DNA of 64,000 nucleotides from Ignelater luminosus (Eukaryota > Arthropoda > Insecta > Coleoptera > Elateridae), in contig VTPC01004177.1 in assembly GCA_011009095.1 (NCBI GenBank), positions 140,026 to 204,025 on the forward strand, in the 5' to 3' direction. The stretch's first letter is position 1. Each line of letters starts with the position of its first letter. Below are positions 47,560 to 58,119 of the stretch, in pieces. The notes beneath the pieces were generated by a model that saw nothing but the letters and a program-made list of their open reading frames with translations, did no database searches and was not told the DNA's origin. The position numbers were made by a program, and so were the translations under genes.

Positions 47560-49260
47560 ACTGCACATGAGTAACTCTTGCCCCATCACATGGGGTAAGA
47601 GTGCGCAGTGCGTACACTTGCTCCATCAAATGGAGTAATAGTACTCTGTACGTACACTTATGCCATAAAACAACAGGTACAAAAAAATAAGTAACTTAGA
47701 AAGAAAGAAACTGTATTACATAAGGGCTATATAATCAGTCAGGTCATTGCTGAACTTGACAGCATTTTGGAATCGAGAAGACGTCACCGGTGTGGGACAT
47801 ACAAGCTTCTCGACAACGTCAAGTTTAGCAACAAAACGCTTCCTCTTTAGTGTCTACACATCGGGAAGTTTTAGATAGACTCTTGAGAAACCACTTGAAA
47901 GAAGTTGAGTGTGCCTCTTTTAACCCTCTTCCTGTTCTCTTTCTAGCAATCTTCAGTTTAGGAGCCGGAATGATATCCGCCGGTGACGTGTGCTTCTGCT
48001 CTCTATATCACACTTGCAGGCCGAGGCAAGACTGTCTGCATAATCGGAATTGGAACTGTATTGGCGCTAGAGTTTGTGCCAACATATTCGACAATTGACG
48101 GCGAGACAGGCAGCACTGCCGATGATGTCTTATTTTACTAAAAACTCTCCGGTCGATAGGGTAAATACCAGTAGAGCAGAAACCAGCGCCGGCCACTTCT
48201 AATGTTGCTGTTCTCGCGAAAGCTTTGACGAATAATTCTACGACGTGGTAAATTGTTAACACCTATCAAGGATTGGAAGTTGACCAGCCGTCGCAGATGC
48301 TTTCGTAATAAGACTTAAGTGGTTTAAAAAAGCTCTATTTAGTGGCTGCTCTGAGGCGGCAGACTGACCATATGAATATGGTTACTTTTGGCGTATGTAA
48401 CCGCTTCCAAGCTTATGTGAGAAACATGGTTGTCTAGAATTAGTAAGACAGGGCTTTCTTCAGATGGATTTGTGTGCAATTTAAAATGCACTAAATATTT
48501 TAGAAATGTCGGAAGATTTAGGTAGCCACTATCAGTCAGTCATATCACAACCTGTTGGTCCGTCCTTTATTAAAAGAAGCTTCTGCCTCTACCTCGCAAA
48601 CGAGAAAAACGGGGGTATGTAGTGGTGCCCTAAAGGGTTTGTGCAACAGATTACAGTCATCGTCTGCCCTTGCTCTGCAGCTCCAGCTTTTGCAACATCC
48701 CCTTTTTCCAGTGGGATGCCACATGCTTTGGCAACTTGTTCGGAACCGTCTGAATCCACTTTCGTCGGCATTGAAAATTCGACCAGGAGGAAACTAGTAT
48801 TTTTTTCATTACGTCTTCCAAAACGTCAAAATACTGATTCATCTTGGTGTAGTTAAATCCCATTAAGCGGGCAATGCTAGTTTCTCGTGGAGTTCTTAAA
48901 GAAAGCCCATGTCGTTTTAAGAACAGCCTTGTAAAATCCCTCCCAGCTAGTTTCTTTTCCCTTGGAAATGGGTGAGGTGTTATTTTTGTCGGCAAAACTG
49001 AATATAAAAAGTCGCAGGGACTTTAGTGTCAGTCCATAGAATCTATGGTCGAGGTCTCGGCAGTGGTTCACTATTTCCTTTTCCTGTTGCTCCGGTCTCT
49101 TTCATCAGCCGTTTTCTTAGGGCCCCTTCACTAAAGGCTAATGAGGAAGTGGTAGCTCTTAAAGATAATCCACGGGAGAGAAGTGCTTTGGCCTCATCTG
49201 GCAGGGCATCGGCGAGATTTTTTCTTTCGGTCTTCCTTTTGTAGTTTCTGAAAAAAAGAG
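47560..49260 (-). mobile_element. pogo-type transposon, copy A, decayed
   Basis: Minus strand. A psq-like HTH (LLSRGLSLRATTSSLAFSEG) lies near 49240-49100. A CENP-B-type HTH (FLKRHGLSLRTPRETSIARL) lies near 48920. Then comes a DDE_1 core with QGQTMTVICCTNPLGHHYIP near 48640 and PVLLILDNHVSHISLEAVTY near 48440. Frame breaks separate these blocks. At 47573-47664, beyond the C-terminus, are subterminal repeats of the type CTCTTGCCCCAT and GGGGTAAGAGTGCGC. Confidence 0.8.
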
Positions 49261-51602
49261 CAATAAATCGACTTGAGCTACCCTTAACAATATTTTGATA
49301 CTTTAGGGAAGCACTAAAAATATAAGTACAGTCTGAGGGTAATTCTCAAGTTACACCAAGATGACTAAAGTAATCTACTAAGGCTTCTGCTATTTCAATT
49401 GCGTTAGCAAATCCTACTTTTATGGCTTGTCTGAATTTTGAGAATTTGTCAACTAAAGTTAAGAATTTCTTTCCTTGTATTTGGAACGTGTCTATTTGTA
49501 CATGCTCAAATGGCTTTTTATAGGTTTGTGGTAATTGCATAATAGGCTTAATTGGTCTTCTGTCGTACTTAGTTTTGTTAGAAAGTTCACATTTATTAAT
49601 AAAATGTGTTACTGATTCTTGCATGTGCGGCCACCAATAGTGTCGCTTTAGTTGCTTTAATCCTTCATCTATCCCTCGATGATTAGTTCTTCCTTCGTGT
49701 TGGATGCTAATCTGTTCTTCCTGATCCTGTTTTTCTTCTAACACATCAATTCTTGTTGTACATCTTTTTATTGTCGGTTCTTTATCCGTGAATAGTTTAA
49801 AATATAAAATACTCAGTTGTCGATAAATATTATCGTTACAATAGAGGTATTACTGTGGTTGTTGTTTCAAAATTTTTTTCAAATTTTCTTGTTTTTCTTG
49901 TAAGGTTTGTTCCTTTGGTAATTTAATCGTAGTGATTTGTCTACCTAATGTTGCTTTTTGTATAGTGAACATTGTTGGAAATAGAGTTGTCTCTATAATT
50001 AGTTGTGTTTTCATTTTGTCTATTGGTTCTTCGATTGTCTCGATGGGTTTTCTTAGTTCTTCGTTTTCGTTTGAATGGATTGTACTTGACGTTTCTGAAT
50101 AAGGTAATGGCGTTCTTGCTTCCATTCTTATCTTCTTCTTAGCCGGTTCTATTTGTGCTAATGTTTCTTCTTCTTGGGTTAATTCTTTTATAGTCTCGTC
50201 TATTTCTCCTAATTCTGGTAACATACTTTCTGTTTTTGTTACGTTGCTGTTTTCTATTCTAATTCTCGATGGTGAGTCTGCGTTACTGTTATATTTCCCT
50301 TTTTTATAAATTACATCGAAATTGTATTCTTCTAATTTTATTCTCCATCTCATCATTTTGGGGTTGGGTCCTTTTAATGACCATAACCATACTAGTGGTC
50401 GGTGATCGGTGTATATTGTAAACCATCTGCCATACAAGTAGGGTCTAAAATATTTTACCGCCCAAATGATTGCTAGTAGTTCTCTTTCGATGGTACTATA
50501 CCTTTGTTCTGTTTCGTTCAAAGTTCTACTGGCGTAACAGATTGGTCTATCGTTTCCGACTTGGCTACATTACTTGCGTCTGTTGTTAGCAAAAATGGTT
50601 TGTTGAAATCAGGGTACTGTAGTACTGGTTCATTTATTAATAGTTATTTGCATTTTTTCGACCACTTATAAATTCTTTGGTATGTTCTATTTTACTATTC
50701 TTTTTTAAACATTGGGTTAAAGGTTTCGTTATCTTTGCGAAAACTTGTATAAATTTTCTATAGTAGTCTGTCAAATACCTTTCTCAATTTCTGCGCGTGT
50801 TCTTGTAATGAAGTTGAGTAGTCAGTGATATCGTCCGGTTATACTAAACATGTCTTCTAGAAGACCTTTCATTATGTCGTTCATGTTGCTGGAGCATTTT
50901 TAAATCCGAATGGCATTCGTACAAATTTGTAGTGTCCATCGTTCGTGCTGAATGCAGTTTTTTCTATGTCCCATGGATGCATTTCAGTTTGGTGGTAGCC
51001 TAATGCTAGGTCAATGGAACTGAAATACATAGCTCGTTCCATTTTGTCCAAAATGTCGACAATATTAGGAATAGGATATTTATCATCTGCTCGTTTAACT
51101 TCCTATAGTCAATTACCATTCTAATTTTATGTCGTCCATTCTTTTCGGTTTCCATTATATTAGCGGGGCATGACCATGGTGATATGCTAGGTTGTACTGT
51201 CTTTTGTTTTAATAGTTCAGCTGTTTGTTGTTTCAGCAATTTCTTCGTATGTGGTGGTTTTCTGACCGATTTGATTCATTACTATTGTTACGTCGACCAC
51301 TCACTCATACCAGGAAGTGGGCTTACCCCATTTTTTTCTAAACATATCTGAAGATATCTGCATTTAATCACTAATATAGAGATTGATATGGATATATAAT
51401 GAAGGGAAAATATTGAATTAGATAAAAGATTATTGTATATATGAACGAATAAGACTGTTCTAACTAAGGTTCTTATTGTAAATAGAATCTATTTCTTTTA
51501 CAGAAAATTTAATAATTATTCATGATTTAACATGACAATTGATTCATCCTTGGGGATAGTAAATCGATATACAACTCTACCTGGTTTATTAGAAATATAT
51601 TT

Positions 51603-51825
51603 TCAAGATTCATCATTTGGCTTTGTGAAATCAAGTCCTTTCATTTTTAATTTCTCTTCAATTGTATATAAGGTAAAATTTTCTGGAAGATGAACATTGA
51701 TATATGTTCCATCAGGAAAGCAATCTCTAATAATCGGGTCAATCTTATATCCATAGAGAGCAGTGCTTATACGAGGTATAGTGAACCATGAAATTATTGT
51801 AAGAATAAGTATAATAATACATATA
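51603..51825 (-). other. Open segment of unknown element, left of the mariner
   Basis: Minus-strand open stretch starting with a hydrophobic run (IIILILTIISWF), plausibly one membrane span, followed by polar sequence with LPENFTLYTIEEKLKMKGLD. No family recognised. The first residues of the longest open frame here derive from the mariner end and are not native. Confidence 0.5.
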
Positions 51826-53118
51826 ACACATCGTTCAATAAGTCCCGAGACTAACAACGAAAACAAATTTTTTTTTCAAAAATCATTTTTATTCATCAAT
51901 ATAATCTCCTTTTAGAGTGATACAATCTTTCCAACGCCTTTCCAACATTTCTATACCATGTTTATAGAAGGATTTATCCTTTGCTTCAAAATAGGCTTCA
52001 GTTTCGGCAATGACCTCCTCATTCGAGCCAAATTTTTTTCCCTGGAGCATTTTTTTGAGATCAGCAAAGAGCCAGTAGTCGCTGGGGGCTAAATCTGGCG
52101 AATACGGGGGGTGGGGAAGCAAATCAAAGCCCAACTCGTAGATTTTTGCCATTGTTTTCATGGACTTGTGGCATGGTGCATTGTCTTGCTGAAAAAGGAT
52201 TTTTTTCTTCTTCATGTGCGGTCGTTTTGCTGCGATCTCCTCCTTCAAACGTACCAACAAGTCAATATAATAATCACTGTTGATCGATTTACCTTTTTCC
52301 AGGTAGTCAATGAAAATGACGCCATGTGTATCCCAAAAAAACAGACGCCATGACTTTGCCAGCAGATTGCTGCGTTTTTGGACGCTTTGGGCGGCTTTCG
52401 CCAGCCATGCGCCACTCAGATGATTGCCGATTCGACTCCGGAGTGAAATGATGTATCCATGTTTCATCCATGGTCACGTATCGACGCAGGAAATCCTTTT
52501 TATTGCGAGTAAATAGCGATAAACAGCTCTCTGAATCGTCGATTCGTTGCTGTTTTTGTTCCATTGAAAGCAATCGCGGCACCCACTTGGAAAAAACCTT
52601 TTTCATGCTCAATCTTTCATGAAGGATTGTAAATACGCTTCCAGATGATATCTGTGTCATTTCTGCAATCTCACGGACCTTTACTTTGCGATTTTTCATT
52701 ACGATTTTGAATGCTTCACTCACATTTTCCGGTGTAACGGCTTCCAAAGGCCTACCCGAACGTTCCGCATCGTTTGTGTCCGTACGACCACGTTTAAACT
52801 CAGCATACCAACGACAAATCGTTGATTTGGATGGAGAGGAGTCCGGGTAACGTTTCTCAAGCCATTGCTGGGCTTCTACGGTGTTTTTACCCATTAAAAA
52901 ACAATGTTTTATCAACACGCGAAACTCGCTTTGTTCCATTTTTCAAACAAATTACAAAGTGACTTTACTCTAACCTCGATAACTCTGCTGTTTGTGGTCC
53001 AATCGACGTGGAATTTTTACACGTTTCATGTGAAGGTTCGCACTCTAGGGAAACGTGGCTAGTTTGGTACTACTAGCACCATCTCTGGGTTAGTCTCGGG
53101 ACTTATTGAACGATGTGT
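51826..53118 (-). mobile_element. mariner element, irritans-like
   Basis: 1,293 bp flanked by TA duplications (51824-51825 and 53119-53120). Terminal inverted repeats of about 30 bp are identical at the start (ACACATCGTTCAATAAGTCC). The size and encoded protein are typical of mariner, closest from memory to the irritans subfamily (Himar-like). The transposase has a single frameshift. The element splits the unknown inverted-repeat element, so it is the youngest insertion in this nest. Confidence 0.93.
51889..52939 (-). pseudogene. mariner transposase with one frameshift
   Basis: Starts at ATG 52939 (MEQSEFRVLIKHCFLMGKNT) and ends at 51889 (GDYIDE). Motifs: HTH region (STICRWYAEFKRGRTDTNDA), WVPRLL linker, first D in YVTMDETWIHHFTPESNRQS, second D in FQQDNAPCHKSMKTM, third D in YSPDLAPSDYWLFADLKKML (DD34D). 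In the middle, a run of seven T on the coding strand near 52336-52342 puts the protein out of frame between ASVF and the expected WDTHG. No other defect is obvious. Length about 348 codons, as for Himar-type proteins. Confidence 0.92.
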
Positions 53119-53120
53119 TA

Positions 53121-53711
53121 GATATTGTCAAAAGCCAAGTAGGATTATTTTGTTTAGATAATGAAGAGACCCCTGATGCTATGTTTAAGTTTCGAGAGAG
53201 TGCTGGAGTAAAGTGATTTACAATTCTGTCATAGAGTGGACTATGTAATCTTTGAAGAGTAAATACATGTGTAGGAGGCGATTCCGTTCTTCTTAATCCA
53301 GGATATCTTTCTAATGGTGATCGTAGTAGATCATATCTATTTTGTGGAGTGAGATATCCATGAGTTCGTGGCACTGGAGACTGATCCATGCCATTAGAAA
53401 TGAAGATGCAGAGTGATAACTCATAATATATCATTAATGTTTCGTGCGAGTATTTAGCAAAACTACACTATTAAAAAAGGGATACCAGGAAGGTGACTTG
53501 CCTAATATTTTCCTTGGTGTTGATTCTGAGGTTTTCTTTTCCTGCTAGCAGGGATGCGTGGCGGCGTTAATGGGTGGCACACTTTTACACTTATGTTTAT
53601 TTTGGGAAAAGAGAAATTAATTTTAAACGGAGAGATATATTTTGTTATAATTTTTATTTTGAGAGAGAGTGACAGTTCGTTCTTTTTTTGAAAAAAATGG
53701 GATAAGTCCAT
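53121..53711 (-). other. Open segments of unknown element, right of the mariner
   Basis: Two minus-strand open stretches. 53502-53711 is lysine/arginine-rich near its end (PPRIPASRKRKPQNQ). 53121-53395 contains MDQSPVPRTHGYLTPQNRYD and SPPTHVFTLQRLHSPLYDRI. Neither matches a family I know. The region 53430-53668 recurs at 43619-43853. Confidence 0.5.
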
Positions 53712-53999
53712 TTCCTGGTATGAGTGAGTGGTGGACGTAACAACTATGGTGTATGCTTAATGTTTTACTTTTACTTTACATGTCACTAAACTTGTTTTAA
53801 AATATACATGTTGGTATAGTTCTTGTCCCATGAGTACAGCGGTTCCTTCTTTTTGTGTTACTGGTATTTTTATTACTTTTGCTTCTAGATTTATTTGAGC
53901 TTAATATGGTTCTGATACAATGACAGGTATCGTTCCATTTGTTACTTGTAATTCTCTTCTAGATAAATCTAAGATTGCGTTTGCTTTTTCCATGGCATG

Positions 54000-55738
54000 T
54001 AGCGAGGCAGCGATGGTCGGTGGCGCCCTGAAAAGAGCACGTCCTAATGATCGCGTCGTCGACTTCAAGGTTATCTAAAAGAAAGCGTCGACTTCAAGGT
54101 TATCTAAAATAAAGCGTCAAATTCAAGTTTCTTATTTCTCGGAGCGCCGGATAAATAAAAGAAACACAATTGAGTATGAAATTGCATCTCGGATGGCTCG
54201 GAGCAGAGAGGAATTGGAGACGTCTTGATGCTTTGGAGAATTGGCGGCGAAAAAGAGCGATTCGATGAACGATGAACTGCCGGACCGTTGGATCACCGAG
54301 ACATAGTCTCTTATATCCTTCGTCATGTGGGTGATAAGACTGTGTTGAACGTTGTAGACTGCGCAAGGTAGCGGGCCCTAGGGTGGACTTCGTGTTTCTT
54401 AGGCCCTTACTGTGGCCATGACATTTTGAATAAAAGTGCCGGCGGCGGCCAGCATATCCGTGAGGTCGGAGGTCTCGCAGAGTTTTCTCCCCAGTGTCCT
54501 GGCTGCTTCGGCGAGGCTGGGACTTGCAGCAGCGCTGCGAGTGCCCGAACCTCTGGCATCGGTGGCACTGGCCTACGGCGGTTTTATTTCTTGGCGACTC
54601 CACTGTTATTCTGAGGCCCATCAGTTCCTTGAGTTGGAACACACCCTTGGCTCCCGGGGCACTTTTGTCCAAAAGGACAAGGACCAGCGGGAGTGGGATG
54701 CGTTCTGGGCCGCGACGCATTCTGTAGACGGACGTGGCAGGGAGGCCTCTACAAGAGAGGGCCTCCTGCACTTCTTCTGTGCTGAGAGGCTCCGGGATCC
54801 CCCGGAGCACGACTTTGAGTGGCTTCTCGGCCGTTATCTGGTAGGCATGGTATGAGGCCTGCAGCTCGTCCAGGACCTCCTTCATCCCCCTGTAGTCGCG
54901 CTCTGTCTGCGGCGCCACCATTATGCCGTCTCGAAGGTTTTTGGCCTTCTTGACGACCAGGTTGCGCCGTGCGAATTCCTTCGATATACCCACCCAGTTA
55001 TCCTTTGAATGAAAGACGATGGGGGGTACCCGTTGGAGACGTGCGACAGGGCCTCCTCGCAGTGCGGCGTCGAGGCCGGAAGCGGTTCGGCTTGAGGGGA
55101 GGCACGACGTTTTTTCTTCATTCTTCCGTCGACGGTTTGGAAGCCGTCGTCGCTGTCGGAATCGTTGTCACTGGTGCTGTGCTCCGAGGCAACCGAGGCG
55201 CACGACATCGCGCTGCTCGGTCGCTGGAGCACTTCTGCGTAGGACGGCGCAGGCGAAGCGGGTGGTGTTGGGTCGCGGTCGGTTGATACACGGCGTGACT
55301 GCCCGGGGGGCAGCCGCGTTGGCGTCAGCCGAAGCGACGTCGCAGGTAGAGGGTGCAGCAACTGCACCTGCTCCCTAGTAGCCTTCTTTTTTGCTCGCTT
55401 CCTCTGCCTTCTGTTGAGCTTCTTCGGGTTGGCGGCGGTGTCTTGCGGTGCCGGAGAGTGATGTTGGTCTTCTTCCGGTGCAGCCTTGGCTGAAGACGTG
55501 ACTGCATTGACGTTGGACGAACTCATACTTCGTTTCACATCTTCTTCGGCGGGTCCTCCGTTCTCTCTCAATTCTAAGCGATAGCCAGGGTACTTAGCTA
55601 GATAGCGGTGAGCGGCCTCAGGGCCGATGCGGGCTAGTAAATCGTTGATGTATCGTATATATATCAAGCGGTATGTGCAAATGCACCGTTAGCCCAAGCC
55701 AATCAGGGGTTGCAACCCTCTCAGAGAGCCGGAGGGCG

Positions 55739-55740
<2 letters not shown>
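54000..55740 (-). mobile_element. LINE ORF1 fragment (Jockey/R1-like)
   Basis: GC-rich block inserted in the gypsy element. On the minus strand it encodes a gag-like LINE ORF1: a Ser/Pro-rich basic N-terminus (LNRRQRKRAKKK; SDNDSDSDDGFQTVDGRMKK) from about 55570, then a PRE_C2HC-like region (PLKVVLRGIPEPLSTEEVQE) and one zinc knuckle CHRCQRFGHSQRCC near 54560. A frameshift at a C run near 55020 separates the halves. The usual second and third knuckles and the whole reverse transcriptase are absent. The 5' side abuts a TA microsatellite (55740-55768), and the 3' side ends in a roughly 30-bp repeat (54055-54130). Confidence 0.75.
54050..54130. repeat. About 33-bp tandem duplication
   Basis: GTCGACTTCAAGGTTATCTA occurs twice (near 54058 and 54088), with a partial third copy after it. 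Possibly the 3' tail region of the LINE fragment. Confidence 0.6.

Positions 55741-55768
<28 letters not shown>
55740..55768. repeat. (TA)n microsatellite
   Basis: An uninterrupted run of about 14 TA dinucleotides at the junction between the LINE fragment and gypsy gag. May be the LINE target or a later expansion. Confidence 0.9.
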
Positions 55769-55771
<3 letters not shown>

Positions 55772-56480
55772 CAATGTTGATACGAATGTTTACCGAGGCT
55801 TGTACCTTTTTTCGTCTTTTAAAGTTTCTAATGGAACTTCTTGTAGAGCCCATTGGTCATCTTCTAAATCTACTATTTGTTGGTAGACTTCGTTTTCTGG
55901 GGGTTCTCCCGAGATTTCTTCAACCGTAAATATTTCTTTTGCTGCAAATCTTGAGGAGTTTTCTGGTATTTTTGTCCGAGATGTATCCGTTTGAATCGCT
56001 TGTTGTGTGAAACGTCTTTTTTCTGCTAGTCTGTCTGGTGTTTTCGCAAATGCATTGGGTTTTGCATTTATTTGCTGCATGGCTTTTCATACTGTTGGAC
56101 CTGCTGTCACCTTTTGGTTTTGTACTGTATTTCTTTTATGTTGCATATTTTCATTTCTTTTTTCTGCATTTCTTCTATTTTCTGTGTATCTTTGTAATTG
56201 GTGATATTCATGGAAGTCTTCTGCTTCTTTTATTAACGTTAATGCTTCTTCTAATGTTTGAGGTTTCTGTAGTTTTATTTGGAATCCAATTCCTTTGTAT
56301 GCCATTAGACCATGTATATATGTATTTAATACAATTTAATCATATGGTATCATTTTCAATTCTTGCATTTGCACATTTTCTGTTTGGTTTTTCATCTTGT
56401 TTAATAATGCTGCTCGCATATCTTTTACGCGTTCTCCAAACATAACTGGTGGTTCTGCTTTTTTGGTTTTGTTTGAGCGG

Positions 56481-56590
56481 TTTAATGACGCAGGGCTAAA
56501 GTTAACTGATTACTGGTGTAGTTAATTTTGATAATTAACTTATTAGTTGCCTACGGACAGAATGTAAAAGCACAATGCCTAATAGATTCG
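56481..56590. repeat. 110-bp direct repeat, copy A
   Basis: Differs at two positions from 58515-58624, same orientation. Begins TTTAATGACGCAGGGCTAAA and ends CCTAATAGATTCG. It interrupts gypsy gag. No inverted ends or coding capacity seen. Confidence 0.9.
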
Positions 56591-58119
56591 TTGACAATTA
56601 ATTCTTCACTCCTCTTATCTCCAAAATGCTGCATTAACATAGTTTTTAATTCGACCCAATTTCTTGCTTGAATACGGGTTCCTATTAATTCAATAGCCTT
56701 ATCCTCTAGCTTTCCTTCAATAGATCGTAGTAAGAAGGTGGCTATACTTGGTGGAGCATTGGGTGTTACATGCGTATTCTACAAAGTTTCACATTTATGT
56801 ATAAAAATATTTAAGGTCGTTTGCTCACCTCTATATTTCGGTAGGTTATTACAATGCGTTTTAATGACTCGTAGCATTTTCAATTCTTGGTGTGCCATGT
56901 TGGCTTCTTTATTATTGTTGATTGTTTCAATCGCTCTGTTAAAACTTCCATAATGATTGATTTTCTTTGTGTTTCTGGAGTGACTACTCTACTGTTTGTT
57001 GCTTGGATTTCCTCGTTATTTTCATTTTCTTTAATTTGTAAAGACTTAGGAACGTGATGCCTGATAGGATCTATCAAGTGATCAAAGAATGACATGAATA
57101 GTAGAGCCAACTTACCAAGAAGTAAGACCGAACTGCACATTTTGTTGCACTCATTTTAATTACTAGTGTCTTATTGACTAACTCAGAAAATAGGTGCCTG
57201 TCAGGTTAATTAAGCCACAGCTCATATAGAGGGATGGCCCCGTAGTTACCCAGGCTGTACTATTTACTTGGTTACCCTTTGGATTTTCTAGTTTATTGTA
57301 TTTTATTTTAAATTCTTCTTTCTCCAGCCTCCATTGATGTTGAAAGACGGTATTGCTCCTTCTTAAAAAGTACTTCCATCCTGGTTCGCGGGAGAACCTC
57401 AAGCGAGTAAGTTTGCATTAATTTTATTTTGTCTCAATTTCCTAATACTCATATTAATGGTATATTAATCCTAATATCTATTCTAAAGGTTTGCATTGAG
57501 GAACAATTTACTTGGTTACCTTTCGGATTACCTAGTTTTGTAAATTCTAACTTGCTTCTTGTCCAGCCCGTGTTGATGTTGAAAAACGATTTTGTTCTTT
57601 CTTCACATCCTTTGTATCCTGGCTTTGATTCTTCAGCAGTTTTAGCCTCCAAATGTTGTCCAGCGTCTGGGATGTTTTTTCGTTCTTGAAAGTATTGAGA
57701 TACTCTTATTTTGGAGTATCCTACCGACTCCACCAATTATGGTTACTAATCCACTAAGAGTGTTTCTAAATACTTTATTTATACTATTATTTATTATACA
57801 TACAGATGAGATTAAGTACTGGTTATGTTTTTAAACTAACTCTTAAAATTTGGAAAAGATAACGGTTGAATATTAACTACCGTGTGACGATGCTTGTTCA
57901 CTGGCAAAACTAATATTAAAAAACGAATTGCCGATATTTATAGTTTTTGGTTATCAATTATTATTCATTTCCGTGATACGGGTAATTAGGGTAATCAACG
58001 AAGCGGCACCTAGTGAGCCTACATAACTCGTTAGACTGCTTTGTCATTATTTCTCATGGGGGAATTCCCTTTTTTGTACGAGCACTTTTCCGGAAAGTTT
58101 GACTTGCAAATAAAAAGCA

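Larger units (their letters stand above)
51286..53742. mobile_element. Unknown inverted-repeat element split by a mariner
   Basis: Inserted in the gypsy element. The ends are about 51-bp inverted repeats with four mismatches, beginning TGTTACGTC at the left and its complement GACGTAACA at the right, flanked by a perfect 5-bp duplication ACTAT (51281-51285 and 53743-53747). Without the 1,293-bp mariner and its TA it is about 1,160 bp. No transposase, integrase, capsid or envelope family was recognised. Open segments on the minus strand lie on both sides of the mariner. TGTTA...TAACA ends and a short duplication are compatible with Ginger-type DNA transposons that use a retrovirus-like integrase, but this is only a suggestion. 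Confidence 0.75.
49346..58028 (-). mobile_element. Ty3/gypsy LTR element, broken, with nested insertions
   Basis: A fossil gypsy-family element read on the minus strand. Parts in order: 5' LTR about 57737-58028 (TATAAATA box and AATAAA visible), leader with a duplicated stretch at about 57275-57400 and 57509-57640, gag about 55790-57140, protease-like region about 53750-54000, reverse transcriptase and RNase H about 49850-51285, and integrase with zinc-binding start about 49346-49744. The 3' LTR is not seen. It is broken in several places. Younger insertions: a 110-bp repeat in gag, a LINE fragment (54.0-55.77 kb) and an inverted-repeat element carrying a mariner (51286-53742). Its age is older than these; no LTR pair exists to date it. 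Confidence 0.85.

Noticed and set aside
54436-54855. 139-residue plus-strand open frame
   Set aside because: Antisense to the zinc-knuckle part of the LINE ORF1; no independent support.
55019-55378. Arg-rich plus-strand open frame
   Set aside because: Antisense shadow of the GC-rich LINE ORF1.
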